A DNA stretch of 64,000 nucleotides from Lingula anatina. Taxonomy: Eukaryota; Brachiopoda; Lingulata; Lingulida; Lingulidae. The stretch spans positions 70,872-134,871 of the forward strand of contig NW_019776014.1 in the NCBI RefSeq assembly GCF_001039355.2, read 5' to 3'. A program made the translations under genes and the position numbers. Positions 43,068 through 55,032 of the stretch are shown here, one piece after another; within the stretch, counting starts at the first letter, position 1; each line of letters starts with the position of its first letter. The notes under the pieces are model-generated. The model worked only from the letters and a program-made list of their open reading frames with translations, did not search any database and had not been told where the DNA came from.

Positions 43068-46000
43068 TCCACCGCCCCTTAGCATGTCCCACGCCCCTAG
43101 GATGTCGCGGCGCCCGCGCCTAGACTATAGGATGTCGCGGCGCCCGCGCCTAGTAAGATTGATTATAAGGTATTATTATAATGAGACATTAAGGTACATA
43201 TAAAGAGAACAGGTGGTGGGTAGAGAGAGGAGGTTAGGTAGTGGGAATAAAGCTGTTTGGAAAACCACGACTCTTGTTGCTCACTTCTTCTCGATCTGTG
43301 AACCTAAAATCGAACCTTACAGTATATTTAAGAAAAAGAGAAGATACAGAATAGAGACAGATGACATAAGAAGTTTAAAAGAGAAAACTTCCAGCAGAGG
43401 GGCAAACCTAGTAAATGATTAATAAGTCTAGTACATATATATTTTTATTTTCATCAGAACAAAGATCAAACATGTGTCATTTGTATACCTGAAATATGAT
43501 TAAAAAGGGTCGTCTTCGGCACCTCAAACATAGGCCTACATGGACACACACTAAATCGCGCTCGAAAAAATAAGGCCAATCACGCGGAAAGTAAAAGGTA
43601 CTCCTTTTCCTCACCTACTGCCCTGACATTGAAAGGGCTCCGGACTAAAGATCTCTTTTCAATCGAAAAATCTACTTTTTCCTTTGTAGCCTCAAGCTCA
43701 TGCGAAATGGCATGGCAAAATTTCTCACCTGGATTAATCCGAATTTGAGATTTTCATATGTCTAAAACCAATAGGTTTGTTATAAAGTAGGAAAAAATTA
43801 TCAATAATATTCATTTCTAAATAGTTGTCCGCGCCCCCCCCCCAAAAAAAATTAAAATTAAAAGTTTGAAAATACCATATAATATATCACAGCTTATATA
43901 GAGGACAGATATACATTTTTCAAAAAGCTGGATATCCAAAAAAATAATATAAATGAAATTTCTATAGAAAATTCAATGGCAGAAATTGGAGGCAATTAGC
44001 AAAATTTCTTGGTAAGATTTTTTATCTAAGACAGAAAAAAACTTATGTGCAACAGCCTGCCAACAGGTGTGTTACTTATAAGCCCGCCCGAAGAGCTGGG
44101 TGTTCATTTCACATGACAAGTTATGATGAAAATATCAGCCTCATACCACGTTATAAAACCCAGTCATACATGTCTGTCGTAACAAAGCCAATATGGGTCT
44201 TTAGGTACAATGTGCACCAATACATTTTTCAAGTATTGGGAGGCGTGTAAAACAGCCTTATATTCAACTGACCAGTAGAGCGATATGGATCAGAGCGTCC
44301 ATTGTGACGTAGACGGTCCACCTTCAATAATTGTCATATGGTTCAATTTGTTTCGGCCATGGTGATACTTAGCTGAGGGTCCCATTGGGGGTGGTGATCA
44401 CAGCTCACATGAATTTAAATCACCAATTCACAAATCACAGTAAATTATACTTTTCATACTATTGTCACATACATATGTCACTAAAAATACGTGTCGAAAA
44501 TCCCGAATATCACGAGTAACTAGATGTGATGGCTTTGTTTCACGAGCGGCGGAGAATAAAAAGCTGCATCCACTAGTCACGGGAATGGGGTGCTTCACAG
44601 ATCACTGTTAATAAAAACAACGTTCCACACATCTTGTGAAATAAAAAAGTGGCTTTCACTACAAACGAAATACCCAATGGAACCCTCTAATTTTACACTT
44701 TCACGCGGTACCATTCACATAAATAAAACAATTTTTTCTATACCATATGCCAGTATAGCTGGACATCTAGAGACAATAATGACTTAAAGTTTAAACTGTC
44801 AGTGAGTGTAGAGAAGTTCACGAGGAGCAAAATAATGCGTCGGATGTTTGGTAAGTCAATAACTATTTTCTAATATTATGACCTTGTGTACAAAGCAAAA
44901 TCTTGAACAAAATAAGTTGTACTTTAGTTGACGAAAGATGGGTGGGTGTTGTCTGACCTTTAGTTGCCACTGCAGAAATGACGAGTTTTTTAAAAAAAGA
45001 TTAGCTACAGAGCAGGACCCACCCTGTTAACAGCGGTAAAATGTTGTATTGTACAGTTTAAGTGTCAATAAACGTGTCATTTTCTTCTGACCATCAAGTT
45101 ACTACCTGTCCCGTTCGGGAGCTCCCAAACCAATAATCCGCTCCCCCCCCCCCCCGCCCGAAAGTGTCCAGATATAGCCCGTACTCAAACTGATTTTCAA
45201 GCCTGAAAAATGATTTAAATTTTTTTTTGCATTAATATCTATTAATATCATTACAAAAGAAACGAGAAAAAACTTTTTTGATCAATTTCAAAAGGGCATT
45301 ATAATGTATCTATCCCCCTTTATAAGTCTATTGTAGATAGCGAGTCAGCGACATATATGTGATATACATGAGTTAAAAGATTGTCACATTTGATTTTTTT
45401 TTTTTGGGGGGGGTCGCACATGTAGATATAGAGGGGCCACAAAAGTATTGGACCATTTTTCTTGAAGTTGAACAACAAGTGGGTTTTTCAATTAGTATTT
45501 TATTGAAAAGTAATAAAGTCAAGTTAGTATCTTAACTACAGGTTTACAAATCAGTGCTTATCCTTACAAAAAATCCTCCAAGCATTAACAGCATAAAAGA
45601 CGCCTGTTGTCTCTGGCCTTGTCTTCTTTGGGCGGCCATTTTGTAGTATTATGAGGGCATCGCCAGTGCCCTCCATCCTGCTGCGTATCCTCGTATAAAG
45701 TCTGCCCTGATACACAATGGGGACTGCTATATCCTCTTCCCTCGGGAATACATTTCTTTTCTTTCTTCATTTGAAGTCCATAAGGTCTGGTCGGAAAATT
45801 CGCTTAGAAATGAACATGCTATTGTTTATTGAGTGAAAAATATTTGGAGTGTTATAAATTTCGAATGTCCCTAATTAATCACTTTTGGGTTCGCTTATTT
45901 CATATTCCTTGCCAATATGCCATGATTTGAACATGAAGACTGGAACTTTTTTCCTGTTAATGTGGTGAGTTGACCAGCCAATACGATCAGTCAAATTGAC

Positions 46001-46296
46001 ACCTACCGTCTTGTGACTTTGACCTTTACTATCAGAGGGTAGAAAGTTGACAGTCAGAAGGGCGTTAAACATTCCATGGCACCCTTTATGGTGCACATGG
46101 ATGAAAATTTATCACTGGTTACGCGAGCAATGAACCGCGAACCACCCCGGACAAACGGGTCCTCCTTGTCACATAGTGCACCATTCGCAGATTGCGTAAT
46201 ATTTTTGTCACGCCTCTGAAAATTTGGGAAATGCAGTATTGTAATTCTTTTGATAAAGGCTGGTATATTCGACAGCATAAATATTATGTTTTAGGT
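43068..46296. other. Intergenic region between GH32-A and GH32-B
   Basis: No gene was found. From about 43553 it repeats the upstream region of block A. Between 43068 and 43552 there is unique sequence with a GC-rich direct repeat (AGGATGTCGCGGCGCCCGCG, then CCTAG) at about 43098-43152, unlike the AT-rich surroundings. Confidence 0.6.
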
Positions 46297-47729
46297 ATGA
46301 TAAGAGACGTCCATAAGGGAAAAATAAAAGTTCACCTCACACTACTTCTGATGTGGATGAGAATGGCAAGTGGAGAAAATGCACCGCCTCAATACCGTGA
46401 AAAATGGCGACCACAATATCACTATACTCCTCCAAAGAACTTTATGAACGACCCTAGCGGACTAGTTGCATTCGATGGTCTATATCATTTATTTTATATA
46501 TACGACCCTAGCGGTAAGTACATACACATAGCTTTTACCCATCAGCAGTACAATGTACGTATTTTAAATGAGCAAAATGGATTTTAATTATGCTATCGTA
46601 TTTTATTTTATCGACAAATCAAATCAATTTGTATTTTATGCTTTTATGTATAAATATGGCTTAAATTATTATTATTATCATATTGAAATGACATCGATAT
46701 ATTAAAGCTACTCTATGGCCACATTCACAACAAAGTTGACAGATCCGTGGATCCAATATAGCCGGACCACTTGAAAGTTTGCTGCATTATTCCCTAATAA
46801 ACACTAAATAGATACCCCTCAGGATAATGCAGCAACCTTTCAAGTGGATCGGACATATTTGATCCGCGGATCTGTTTGTCCGTGGACCAACTTTGTTTTG
46901 AATGCGGTCTATACGGGATTTACCAGCCAAAATGAATTTTCCACAAGGGGGGAGGGAGAGGAGAGGGGGGAGGATTATTTTTGTCTCACGAATCCTTGCT
47001 TGACGCATCCTTGCACTTGGATTCGAACCTTTGTTTTTCATTTTTGATTAATTTAACGATTTAAACAGGCGCTTGTATTTGAAGGGTTTCAGAGTTTTGA
47101 AGGTGTGACTTGGAAAAAATCGAAAGCTAAGCAGACAGACGCTTAAGCCGACTAATTTGACTGTAATCTAGTGAGACTCCCCACAGGGATAGATCGATCT
47201 AAAATCTGTGGGAATGGGGTCTAAAGCACGGGGATAAAAATATATGTACATATGTCTTTAGCTATAGGTCCAGTGCAGTACAGCAGCTGGGGTCATGCCG
47301 TCAGCACTGATCTCGTTCACTGGGAAACTTGGCCTCTTGCTCTCCCGGAGACTGCCGGGGTGTTGGTCTTCAGTGGCAGTGCAGTGGCTGACATTCACAA
47401 CACCACCGGATTTTGCACCAATGACACCGTAGCCTTGATTGCAATTTTCACTGGCCATCATCCGTAAGTACTATTTGATAACGAATACTTTTCACCCAGC
47501 AGTTTTCCTTATTACTGTTTTTGCCGTAGGCCATTCATTATATGCACTAGACTGCATATACAGTATGACGCTTGTTTTTTTTCTTTTTTTTTTTAAACAA
47601 AACAACCCGAAATAAACGTAGCGGATGCGGTATAAGATATAAGTACGTGTATATTAGCTGTAAATTATTTGTGAAATATATTGTGCCTGTGAAGAACACA
47701 CTGGACAGCCGTAAAATGGTCTTCATCCT

Positions 47730-47762
<33 letters not shown>

Positions 47763-50700
47763 TTATGATTATTTTTAAAATCATTATTATTATTTGTGCA
47801 CCGGTTATTTGTTATAAGGGCATCGGATCTATCTGGACAAGGGTTGGCTTACAGCTTGGATGGCGGTGTGAAGTGGACGTATTATGACAGAAATCCTGTG
47901 TTAGACGTAGGCACGACTCACTTTCGAGACCCCAAAGTATTTTGGCACGAGCCAACAAAACGATGGGTTATGGCGGTAGCACAAGCTATGGGAAAAAACA
48001 GAGCTATCCGTCTGTTTTCATCCCCAGACCTTAAGAATTGGACTTACTTGAGTGAAAAGAATCAGCAAGGTTTGATTGCCACCAATGAAGTGGAGACCCC
48101 AAACCTTTTTGAATTAAGGGTGACAGTAGAAAACACAACCAAGTGGGTTTTGGCGGTCATTACGGGAAAAGGATCGAGTCCCCGCCGTTCAGTGATGTAC
48201 TGGATTGGTATGGTGTACAAGCTTTTATTTTATATCTCATATATTCATTTATCATATTGATGTAGATTTGCAGATAGGTTGAGAACGTGAATTCTAAGAT
48301 ATAAGATGNAAGAAAACACAACCAAGTGGGTTCTGGCGGTCATTACGGGAAAAGGATCGCGTCCCCGCCGTTCAGTGATGTACTGGATTGGTATGGTGTA
48401 CAAGCTTTTATTTTATATCTCATATATTCATTTATCATATTGATGTAGATTTACAGGTAGATTGGGGGTGCAACTGTGGAGGCAAATGTTTTTCCATTTT
48501 TCGATTTTTAATGCACTCCTACTGTTTAAGGTAGTTGAAATGCACAGCGGGGGTGTTTGCTTTACTATGCTGAATAATAGAAATCCGCTTTAAATAAAAA
48601 ATCCTAGTGGCCCTTTGCTACAGGCAAGAAGCGGCAAAGTGTATAACTTATGAGTATCCTGGTATTCACAAATTATAATCTTCATGGATGAAGATTTGCT
48701 TAAATTTGATATAAATCGCTTTCTCAAAAAAGAAAATAATAGCATAAGGATCATGGCATTATCGCTTCATAATTGTCATCATTTATTATTTAGGTAACTT
48801 TGATGGAAAGCAGTTTGTTCCTGACGATATAAAAGCCAGCTTTGTGGACTTTGGCTACGACTTCCAAGCCTTTCAAACCTGGAACAATTATGTTGATGAT
48901 CGAGTGTTGATGATAGGATGGATGTGGTAAGACTTAAATGTTGAAGGAATAAATATATGGACCATTCCCAGACCATATCGTGCTAACTTTGGATCGATCT
49001 ATCTCTGAGGGGATTTTCGCTAAATTGCAATCAACTTAAGCTTAGATGTGTGTCAATCCTACTGATGCTAGGATGTAATCAATTATCGTTTAGCAGCTTC
49101 AGTAGGCGTACCAATCATCTAAGCAGCTTAAGCTGATAGCAATTTAGCGAGAACCCCCTTGGAGATGGACCGATCCTGTTAAATCGAACTAGGTATGGGA
49201 AACCTAGTCTTACGACCAGAAAAGAGTTGGTTAATGTCGTCATTTCAGAGGGAAAATCCTCGCCGGTTATAGCACAGGAGCGTGCACTGCATTAGGCTGA
49301 GAAATATTTGTTAATTGCTTGTAAAAAACACTCCATGTGGTCCCTGGTAGAGGTTAGTGTAAAACCATATCCTGACTCCCCAGTCAATACCGGAGTATTT
49401 TACCATCAGAGTTTTTGTCATTTGAAATTAACCAAGAATCCTATCTGAAAGCTCTTTACCCAATCGGGATTAATTACGTTTTTTTGGGAACAGTATTTGC
49501 AACTAGACAAATACGAGAAAACGCATTTTGCAATCCAAACAATTTTTGTAGTCATTGAAAGGGGATTCAACCTTTAAGATTTTATTAATCAACGAGTTAA
49601 AGTTAAATTCATTTATTTACTATTTATTTATTATCACCCAGGGTGTTTATTTACTTTTTACAATAATACGTTTGTAAAACACTTTGTGTCTAATTGGGTT
49701 CAGATAAACTTTTTGCTGCTTTTAAGTAAACTGATCGATTCATTTTATTCAGTTTATTCGATAGTTTGTGTTTTCAACTAACTGTTTAAAGATAAAAGAT
49801 TATATGATGCGAAATTTACATGCGAAATTTACATGAAGTATCCAACTCTTTCGTTTTGGTCACATTTTTTTTTTGAGAAATTACAATCAAAAAAATTTTT
49901 TTCATCGTACATGTAGATCACTTAGATATTCATGTCTCGTTTTTGATTTCAAAATACGCTTTTCCTTTTCCTTTGCATCATGCAATCGAACGCATTTTGC
50001 AACTGGTTTAGCAATAATTGCATTCATTCCTGCCAACTCTTGGAACACAAACTATGATCGCATTCACAACGAGTTGAGCCATGGCTTTACAAATCCTGGA
50101 ACTAAATATGGCGGACGTACATAAAAGAAAAGGCGTGTGAGAGGCGGAGAGACTATTAAAAGATTAGGCGGTTTTTCTTTCATGTACGTCCGCCATATTT
50201 AGTTCCAGGATTTGTAAAGCCATGGCTCAACTCGTTGTGAATGCGATCTATGGTGTCTCTACAACTGATCATTTGAAATCATGACGTGAAGGTGCGGCTC
50301 ACGTAATGTAAATTTTCAAAAAGAAAAAATACATGTTTGGCATATATTTATTTTTCATATAGTTTGTAAGCAAAGTTACAGACATACCTTCTTGAATGAA
50401 AATAATTTAAAGAAAAAAACTTAAAAATATATTAACCCTGTCCTCACCGTATGTATAATTGTATTACCCATTTTATAGCGTTTAAAAAATTGCAAATAAC
50501 AGTATATGCTTGGAAAAATTGCTTACAATTTTGATAGTCTGCTTAATTGTGCAAAATGTCGAAATATCCAATAGGGGCCACCATATAATTGTGCAAATCT
50601 TCTGAGAAAAGAAATAAGCAAAGTTGTCAGATTGAAGTAAAACATTGTTGTTTGTTTGTCATGTAGCGTGTGGGACTACTGTGGACTAGTGCCAACCCAA

Positions 50701-52063
50701 CCTTGGAAGGGAGCTCAGTCTCTGGTGCGAGAGCTTTCACTGGAAAGGGAGGCTTCTGCCATCATTCTTGTTCAGAAACCAGTCAAACAAATGGAAAAGT
50801 TAAGGTCTGCGCTGAAGCTGGAATTGGACAAGACCGATACACTAACTGTAAGTGATGAAAACTCACTAGGCTCTAAGGGAGCGTTCAGATAAACCCATCT
50901 TGTTAGCTGGATCAACCCAACTCTGCGGGATATTCTCCCTATTTGCACCCACTTTAATCGGCTTAAATGTCTGACACGCCTCCTCGAGTTGCTAGGGGTA
51001 ATTAACTAATTAACTAGCTACACAAGGAGGCGTGTCAGACAATGAACCTCGTTACACTGAATGCACTGTAGCGAGAATCCCCCGCGGAGTTGGATCGATC
51101 TAGCTGGTGCTATGTTTGAATCTGAACGCAGTGTAAGATGACTTATGAGACATTTGCAAGGCATATTGTGTAACTACATGTATTTGAGAACCTGTGTTGA
51201 AACCATACCAACCTTCTAAATTGAGTAAATACATGTAATCCATGAGTAATGGGGACTCCGAGTATTTTACTGCTTTTAAACACTGTCAGCCTGATGAAGT
51301 TAACTATGTCATTTAATTAGTTTAAAGACATATGTGAAACAGACTTAGTTTGAAAATGTAAGCATGTGCTTCAAACACAGCGGGTGAGAACCTAAGATTC
51401 CATTTATTAAATTTTTATTTAATTCTATTTTAGGCCAGGAAGATGTTTAGAACCAATAAAGTTCGAGGACGGTCCCTAGAAATAAAAGTAGAATTCAAGC
51501 CTCATGCAAAGACGAAGAAAGTAGGCTTTCAGATAAGATCAGGAGAAAAAGAAGAAACGATTGTTTGTTACGATCACTTTAAAGAGGCGGTGTACATTGA
51601 CAGAGCTAAAAGTGGCATTATTCATAAGAAAATGAGTCTGGTAGACTCCGCTAATGTCGTCCTTCAAAATGGCACATTGAAACTGTGGATATTTCTAGAC
51701 TGGTCCTCCGTTGAAGTCTTTGTGAATGACGGACGACAGGTGATCACGAATCTCATTTTTCCTCAGAACGATAGCAGTGATGAAGTAGACATATTCTGTT
51801 TAGGCCATGAAGCCGAGGTGGTGAGCCTGAAGATATACGAATTGAATACTACGTGGGAGAAATACTGGAACAACAACACATGGGGTGGGCTTACTGACAA
51901 CTTGAAGAAAGTTCATATATTTAAGATGAACAGTATAAAAGCCCATTCTAATTTAACAGAAGTCAGTGACAGTAACTACTTGTGGATTTTCATAAGCGTA
52001 TTAATTGTCTGTTACGGGCTTTTGCTAAACCTGCTATGCAGATCATTTTCCAGATATTTCTGA
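46297..52063 (+). CDS. GH32 glycoside hydrolase (invertase/beta-fructofuranosidase-like), membrane-anchored, copy B
   Basis: Six exons: 46297-46513, 47262-47463, 47819-48207, 48794-48926, 50667-50847 and 51434-52063, in the same phases as copy A, giving 583 residues without a stop. The catalytic motifs [13 protein letters not shown] and VETPNLFEL are intact, as are [10 protein letters not shown] and the C-terminal membrane segment ending RSFSRYF. Compared with A it has an added tripeptide before the anchor (KKVHIFKMN against KKVKMN) and scattered substitutions (KNRAIRL for [15 protein letters not shown] for NLIFSQKD). The methionine at position 10 in A is isoleucine here, which argues that the real start is the upstream ATG or an earlier exon. 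This is the cleanest copy in the window. Confidence 0.87.
46717..46909. mobile_element. MITE family F1 in GH32-B intron 1
   Basis: Orthologue of the element at 33134-33326, with TAT on both sides (46714-46716, 46910-46912). Confidence 0.85.
47135..47221. mobile_element. Truncated MITE family F2 in GH32-B intron 1
   Basis: Only the right half of the F2 element remains (ACAGACGCTTAAGCCGACTA to GGGAATGGGGTC). A deletion in block B removed the left half together with the minisatellite region. Confidence 0.75.
48127..48452. repeat. Partial repeat of exon 3 end joined by a single N
   Basis: After the N at 48309, sequence from within exon 3 (GAAAACACAACCAAGTGGGT) to past its donor is repeated, leaving a second partial exon at about 48310-48390. 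Small differences (GGATCGCGTCC for GGATCGAGTCC) suggest two alleles joined end to end. Confidence 0.8.
48937..49209. mobile_element. F2-related MITE inserted in GH32-B intron 4
   Basis: Compared with block A, GTAAGAC|TTACGGCC is split here by 273 bases, with TTA on both sides (48934-48936, 49210-49212). The inside has inverted motifs GGATCGATCTATCTCTGAGG / CTTGGAGATGGACCGATCC and AAATTGCAATC / GATAGCAATTT. The extreme ends do not match each other well, so the element may be composite or decayed. Confidence 0.65.
50056..50248. mobile_element. MITE family F1, near-perfect palindrome in GH32-B intron 4
   Basis: The arms begin GATCGCATTCACAACGAGTT and are exact inverted copies for about 67 bases, flanked by TAT (50053-50055, 50249-50251). 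Block A has the uninterrupted site near 40735, so this is a recent insertion after the A/B duplication. Confidence 0.88.
50877..51133. mobile_element. MITE family F3 in GH32-B intron 5
   Basis: Orthologue of the element at 41367, with TAA at 50874-50876 and 51134-51136. Confidence 0.87.
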
Positions 52064-53477
52064 TGAAATAAAACAATGCAGGTAGTGTATCATAATAAAA
52101 CAGACTGTGTCATGGATGTTCTTAAAGGCCAAAGTGACGGAGAAAAGCGTTTCAAAATCGGAAACTAAGTTGCGTTTTCAAACGGTTCAAATAACATCTT
52201 TCGCCCTTGAGAGCAAACAGTGGTTACACCGATGTTGACGCCTGGCGGGACGGTTGAGGTGGGCGATCGAGGTCACCCTGACGTTGGGCTAATGCCTTCA
52301 ATGGATCGACGTCAGCCCGACTTTGGGCCCCTGGCGTTGTACTAGCTAGCGTAATTTATTGCGTGCAAGCCTTTTCATTAACCTGTTTTGTCAACAAGTC
52401 ATTTCGACTTATTAATAACCCCTGGAATCTCTTTCTCTACTTGTGACCGTAGTAAACTTTTTGAAAAGCTTATCTTTGTTTTGCTGCAGAATTATGGGCT
52501 GATAACAATTTTTGTATAACGCTCTAAGTATTGAAACAAACTTTTATCAAAATTCGTAAAGAAATATTTCACTAGATTTATGATTTGATTTTGATTTTCC
52601 TTTTTTCGGGTCAATTTTTAATGTTTTTATTAACTCGCAGAAATTTAAATAATAGTAGCAAGTCACTCTAGTTTTAGCTTAAATCAATAGTTAAACCGGC
52701 TGGTATGTGATTTACTTGAGTGCCCATGCGTATCTAAAAACCTTGATTCCATATGAAATATGTATTTTAATGTATTAAATTTTGGGATCATTCTATATAA
52801 GTATTTAACTTGTAAATAGTGTGAACGGTAAATCTTTCTTTTTTCCCGAAACTATCAACAATTATGGAATGATTTTGGAGGTTGAAGAAATTGGCAGAGA
52901 AAAGGCAATAACATGAGGTAGCACTGTCTAACTTTTTACCTTCATAGAAAATGTTCACAAAGTTTGTCACATTTATAATTAGAAAACCACTTAGAGAGTG
53001 CAGACCTCTGCCAAGGAAGATCAACTCTCATTCATATCTATTAATTAGTTAGTTCAATTCCCATTGTAATTAATTGATTATTCATTAATTCAGTCCTCAT
53101 TTTTAATCAATCAATCAATCAATTAATTAATTAATCATCACCAAAATCTAGCCCATTTCTGATCTATCTTGAAAATTCCATGAAAATCTCAACTCTCAAT
53201 ATGCCACGTGAGTAACTTTGCAATTTGTAACAAAAGAGTATTTTTACTACTACATACTGTATATTATCCACCACACTGATAAAACCTTTTTAAAACATCT
53301 TTATCCTCCTATCCGTATGACCCGGGCGCTGTGACGGTGGCTTAGCTAGGGCAAATGTACACTAAAAACAACTTATTTCATTCATAGTTAAGTTTTTTAT
53401 GGTGTTCTTTGAAGTGTTCCTAGAAAGACTCCATCAACATTTCAAATTAGCATTAAATATTTTTCTTTATCAGAAAC
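52064..53477. other. Intergenic region between GH32-B and lectin 1 (convergent 3' ends)
   Basis: No gene was found. AATAAA sites are at 52067-52072 and 52094-52099 just after the GH32-B stop. An AT-rich stretch at about 53035-53140 repeats ATCAATCAATCAATTAATTA. The region is shared with 57230-61039 apart from insertions there. Confidence 0.6.
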
Positions 53478-54852
53478 TTAATTGGAATTGAGTTTGCCGC
53501 CGCCAGCTTTCTCGCAAATGAACCCCATTTCACCAGTGCATTGGAAGTCATCCCAGTAGTAGGTAAATCCCTTATATAGACAGAGACAACGCTGGCGTGA
53601 GGGACTATCCGGCTGCCCAGGGTTCCACCTCGTGTAGCTGTTGATAGAACGACTGGTAGATTGCCACTCCCATTGTCCTTCCTGGACTAACGAACCACTA
53701 GTCCAGTAACCGGACAGTTTAGAAGAGGCTGTAAAATAAGGATCACAGGTTATTCTTTGTTTCACCGGGTACTTCGGTCTTGTAATTGTGTTTTTTTTTA
53801 GTAAGTTCTGCTATCCATCATTAAGCCAGTTGTCAGATTATAAGGATTTTGGGATGTCGAGAAGATTCACTTAATTTACAGTCAAACTTTGAACAAATAA
53901 TCGCTTGGACAATGTGCTCCGAACATGCTAATTGTTTCGTTCATACTGTATGTAAATCAATTTTCGCGTGAAAAGATGTTGGCATGTAGCGATTTCCTTA
54001 CGGATTTTATAAATTAGGTTAATTTGGCAAAATCAACTATAATTCAATTAATCTTTTTCAACATTACTGTATTTGATGTTGCTAACGACTTGATAGTTTT
54101 TATTCAGAATACAGGTACACTGTACTTTAAGATGACTCCGGCCAAAAGACCAATTCTTAGACCCGCTTTGAGACCGACATACGTGTACAATATAAAGGTA
54201 AGAGTCCATTCACAACCAGTTGAGCCCCGGACTAACTAGAAAGCATGTGCCTTTGTGTGGTTGCTGGGACGACGCGTGTGAGGTGATCATTGAGCGTCAA
54301 ATTTGATTCACGGACAAGTTAGTCCCCGGCTCAGCTGGTTGTGAATGCTCTCTAAGTGCCTCTTACCTGACATGGACAGGATCTGGTTGTATATGAAGTT
54401 GTCTTCTGCATAGGTTTCTATGGCAACAAGATCAGCACCCAAATTCTGGCATTCCTGTCTCGCTGCATCCCATGACTTCTTAATCGTGCCAAAGAAATAG
54501 CAATTCTTGTCAAACTTTATAAATCTGGAGTCACAGCTTCGACCGCCTAGAAACAAAAGACAATGAGACAGTGAGAGAAGCTAGAAATTTACAACCAAAT
54601 TGATCTGCTATATCAGTGAAATAATTATTATTATTTTTGAATCACTGCTTTAAAGCCTGCTTTTCCAAAAGGCAAATAATTTTTTTTAAAGTAAGAAGCA
54701 GCGTAAAAGTGCTGGTGCCTTACTACTTCTGAACCTAAACCGGTATCTTCGCCAGTTTAAAGTGATAATTTTATATTTTTCTTACCTCTCACACTTTGCG
54801 CAGCCAAAGTCAGACCTACAATCAACAGCAAAACGTAATTCCCAGGCATCAT
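53478..54852 (-). CDS. Secreted C-type lectin, copy 1
   Basis: Three exons on the minus strand: 54786-54852, 54367-54546 and 53478-53728, phases 1 and 1, giving 165 residues. Exon 1 encodes a signal peptide (MMPGNYVLLLIVGLTLAAQS). Exon 2 encodes CYFFGTIKKSWDAARQEC and LGADLVAIETYAEDNFIY, the first half of a C-type lectin fold. Exon 3 has YWTSG, WEWQS, RWNPGQPDS, YYWDDFQC and GFICEK, the second half. QPD in the long loop is associated with galactose-type ligands and WDD stands where WND usually is; calcium-dependent sugar binding is likely but not shown. Such small secreted lectins often act in mucus, feeding or immunity. It lies tail-to-tail with GH32-B. An F1 MITE sits in intron 2, close to exon 2. 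Confidence 0.87.
54202..54352. mobile_element. MITE family F1 in lectin 1 intron 2
   Basis: Termini GAGTCCATTCACAACCAGTT and the inverse AGCTGGTTGTGAATGCTCTC, with TAA on both sides (54199-54201, 54353-54355). It ends about 15 bases from the exon 2 donor. The orthologue at 61831-61981 shows that it predates the lectin duplication. Confidence 0.87.
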
Positions 54853-54958
54853 ATTTTTATCTCCAGTAAACCCAAAACAGCCTGATTCTTGGTTTAATTC
54901 TTACGTTATTGACAAGTGTTTTTGGCGAGTCTGTTGCAAGTGGATTGCTTTGAGTCAG

Positions 54959-54964
54959 TTTATA
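54959..54964 (-). promoter_or_regulatory. Candidate TATA box of lectin 1
   Basis: TATAAA on the minus strand (CTTATAAACTGACTC), about 107 bases before the start codon. It is conserved at 62573-62578 upstream of lectin 2. Confidence 0.4.
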
Positions 54965-55032
54965 AGCGGTACCGGGGATATGTGTTCAATTATGATTGTC
55001 TACAAATATAGAAGGAAATACAAGCCATTTCA

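Larger units (their letters stand above)
43553..52800. repeat. Segmental duplication block B
   Basis: Colinear with block A from AAATCGCGCTCG through the GH32 gene to its downstream flank, but shorter: it lacks 30711-31005, the 41-base minisatellite, most of the F2 element, the Tc1 fragment and the second copy of exons 3-4. It has its own insertions at 48937-49209 and 50056-50248. Its downstream part is shared with block C. Confidence 0.8.
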
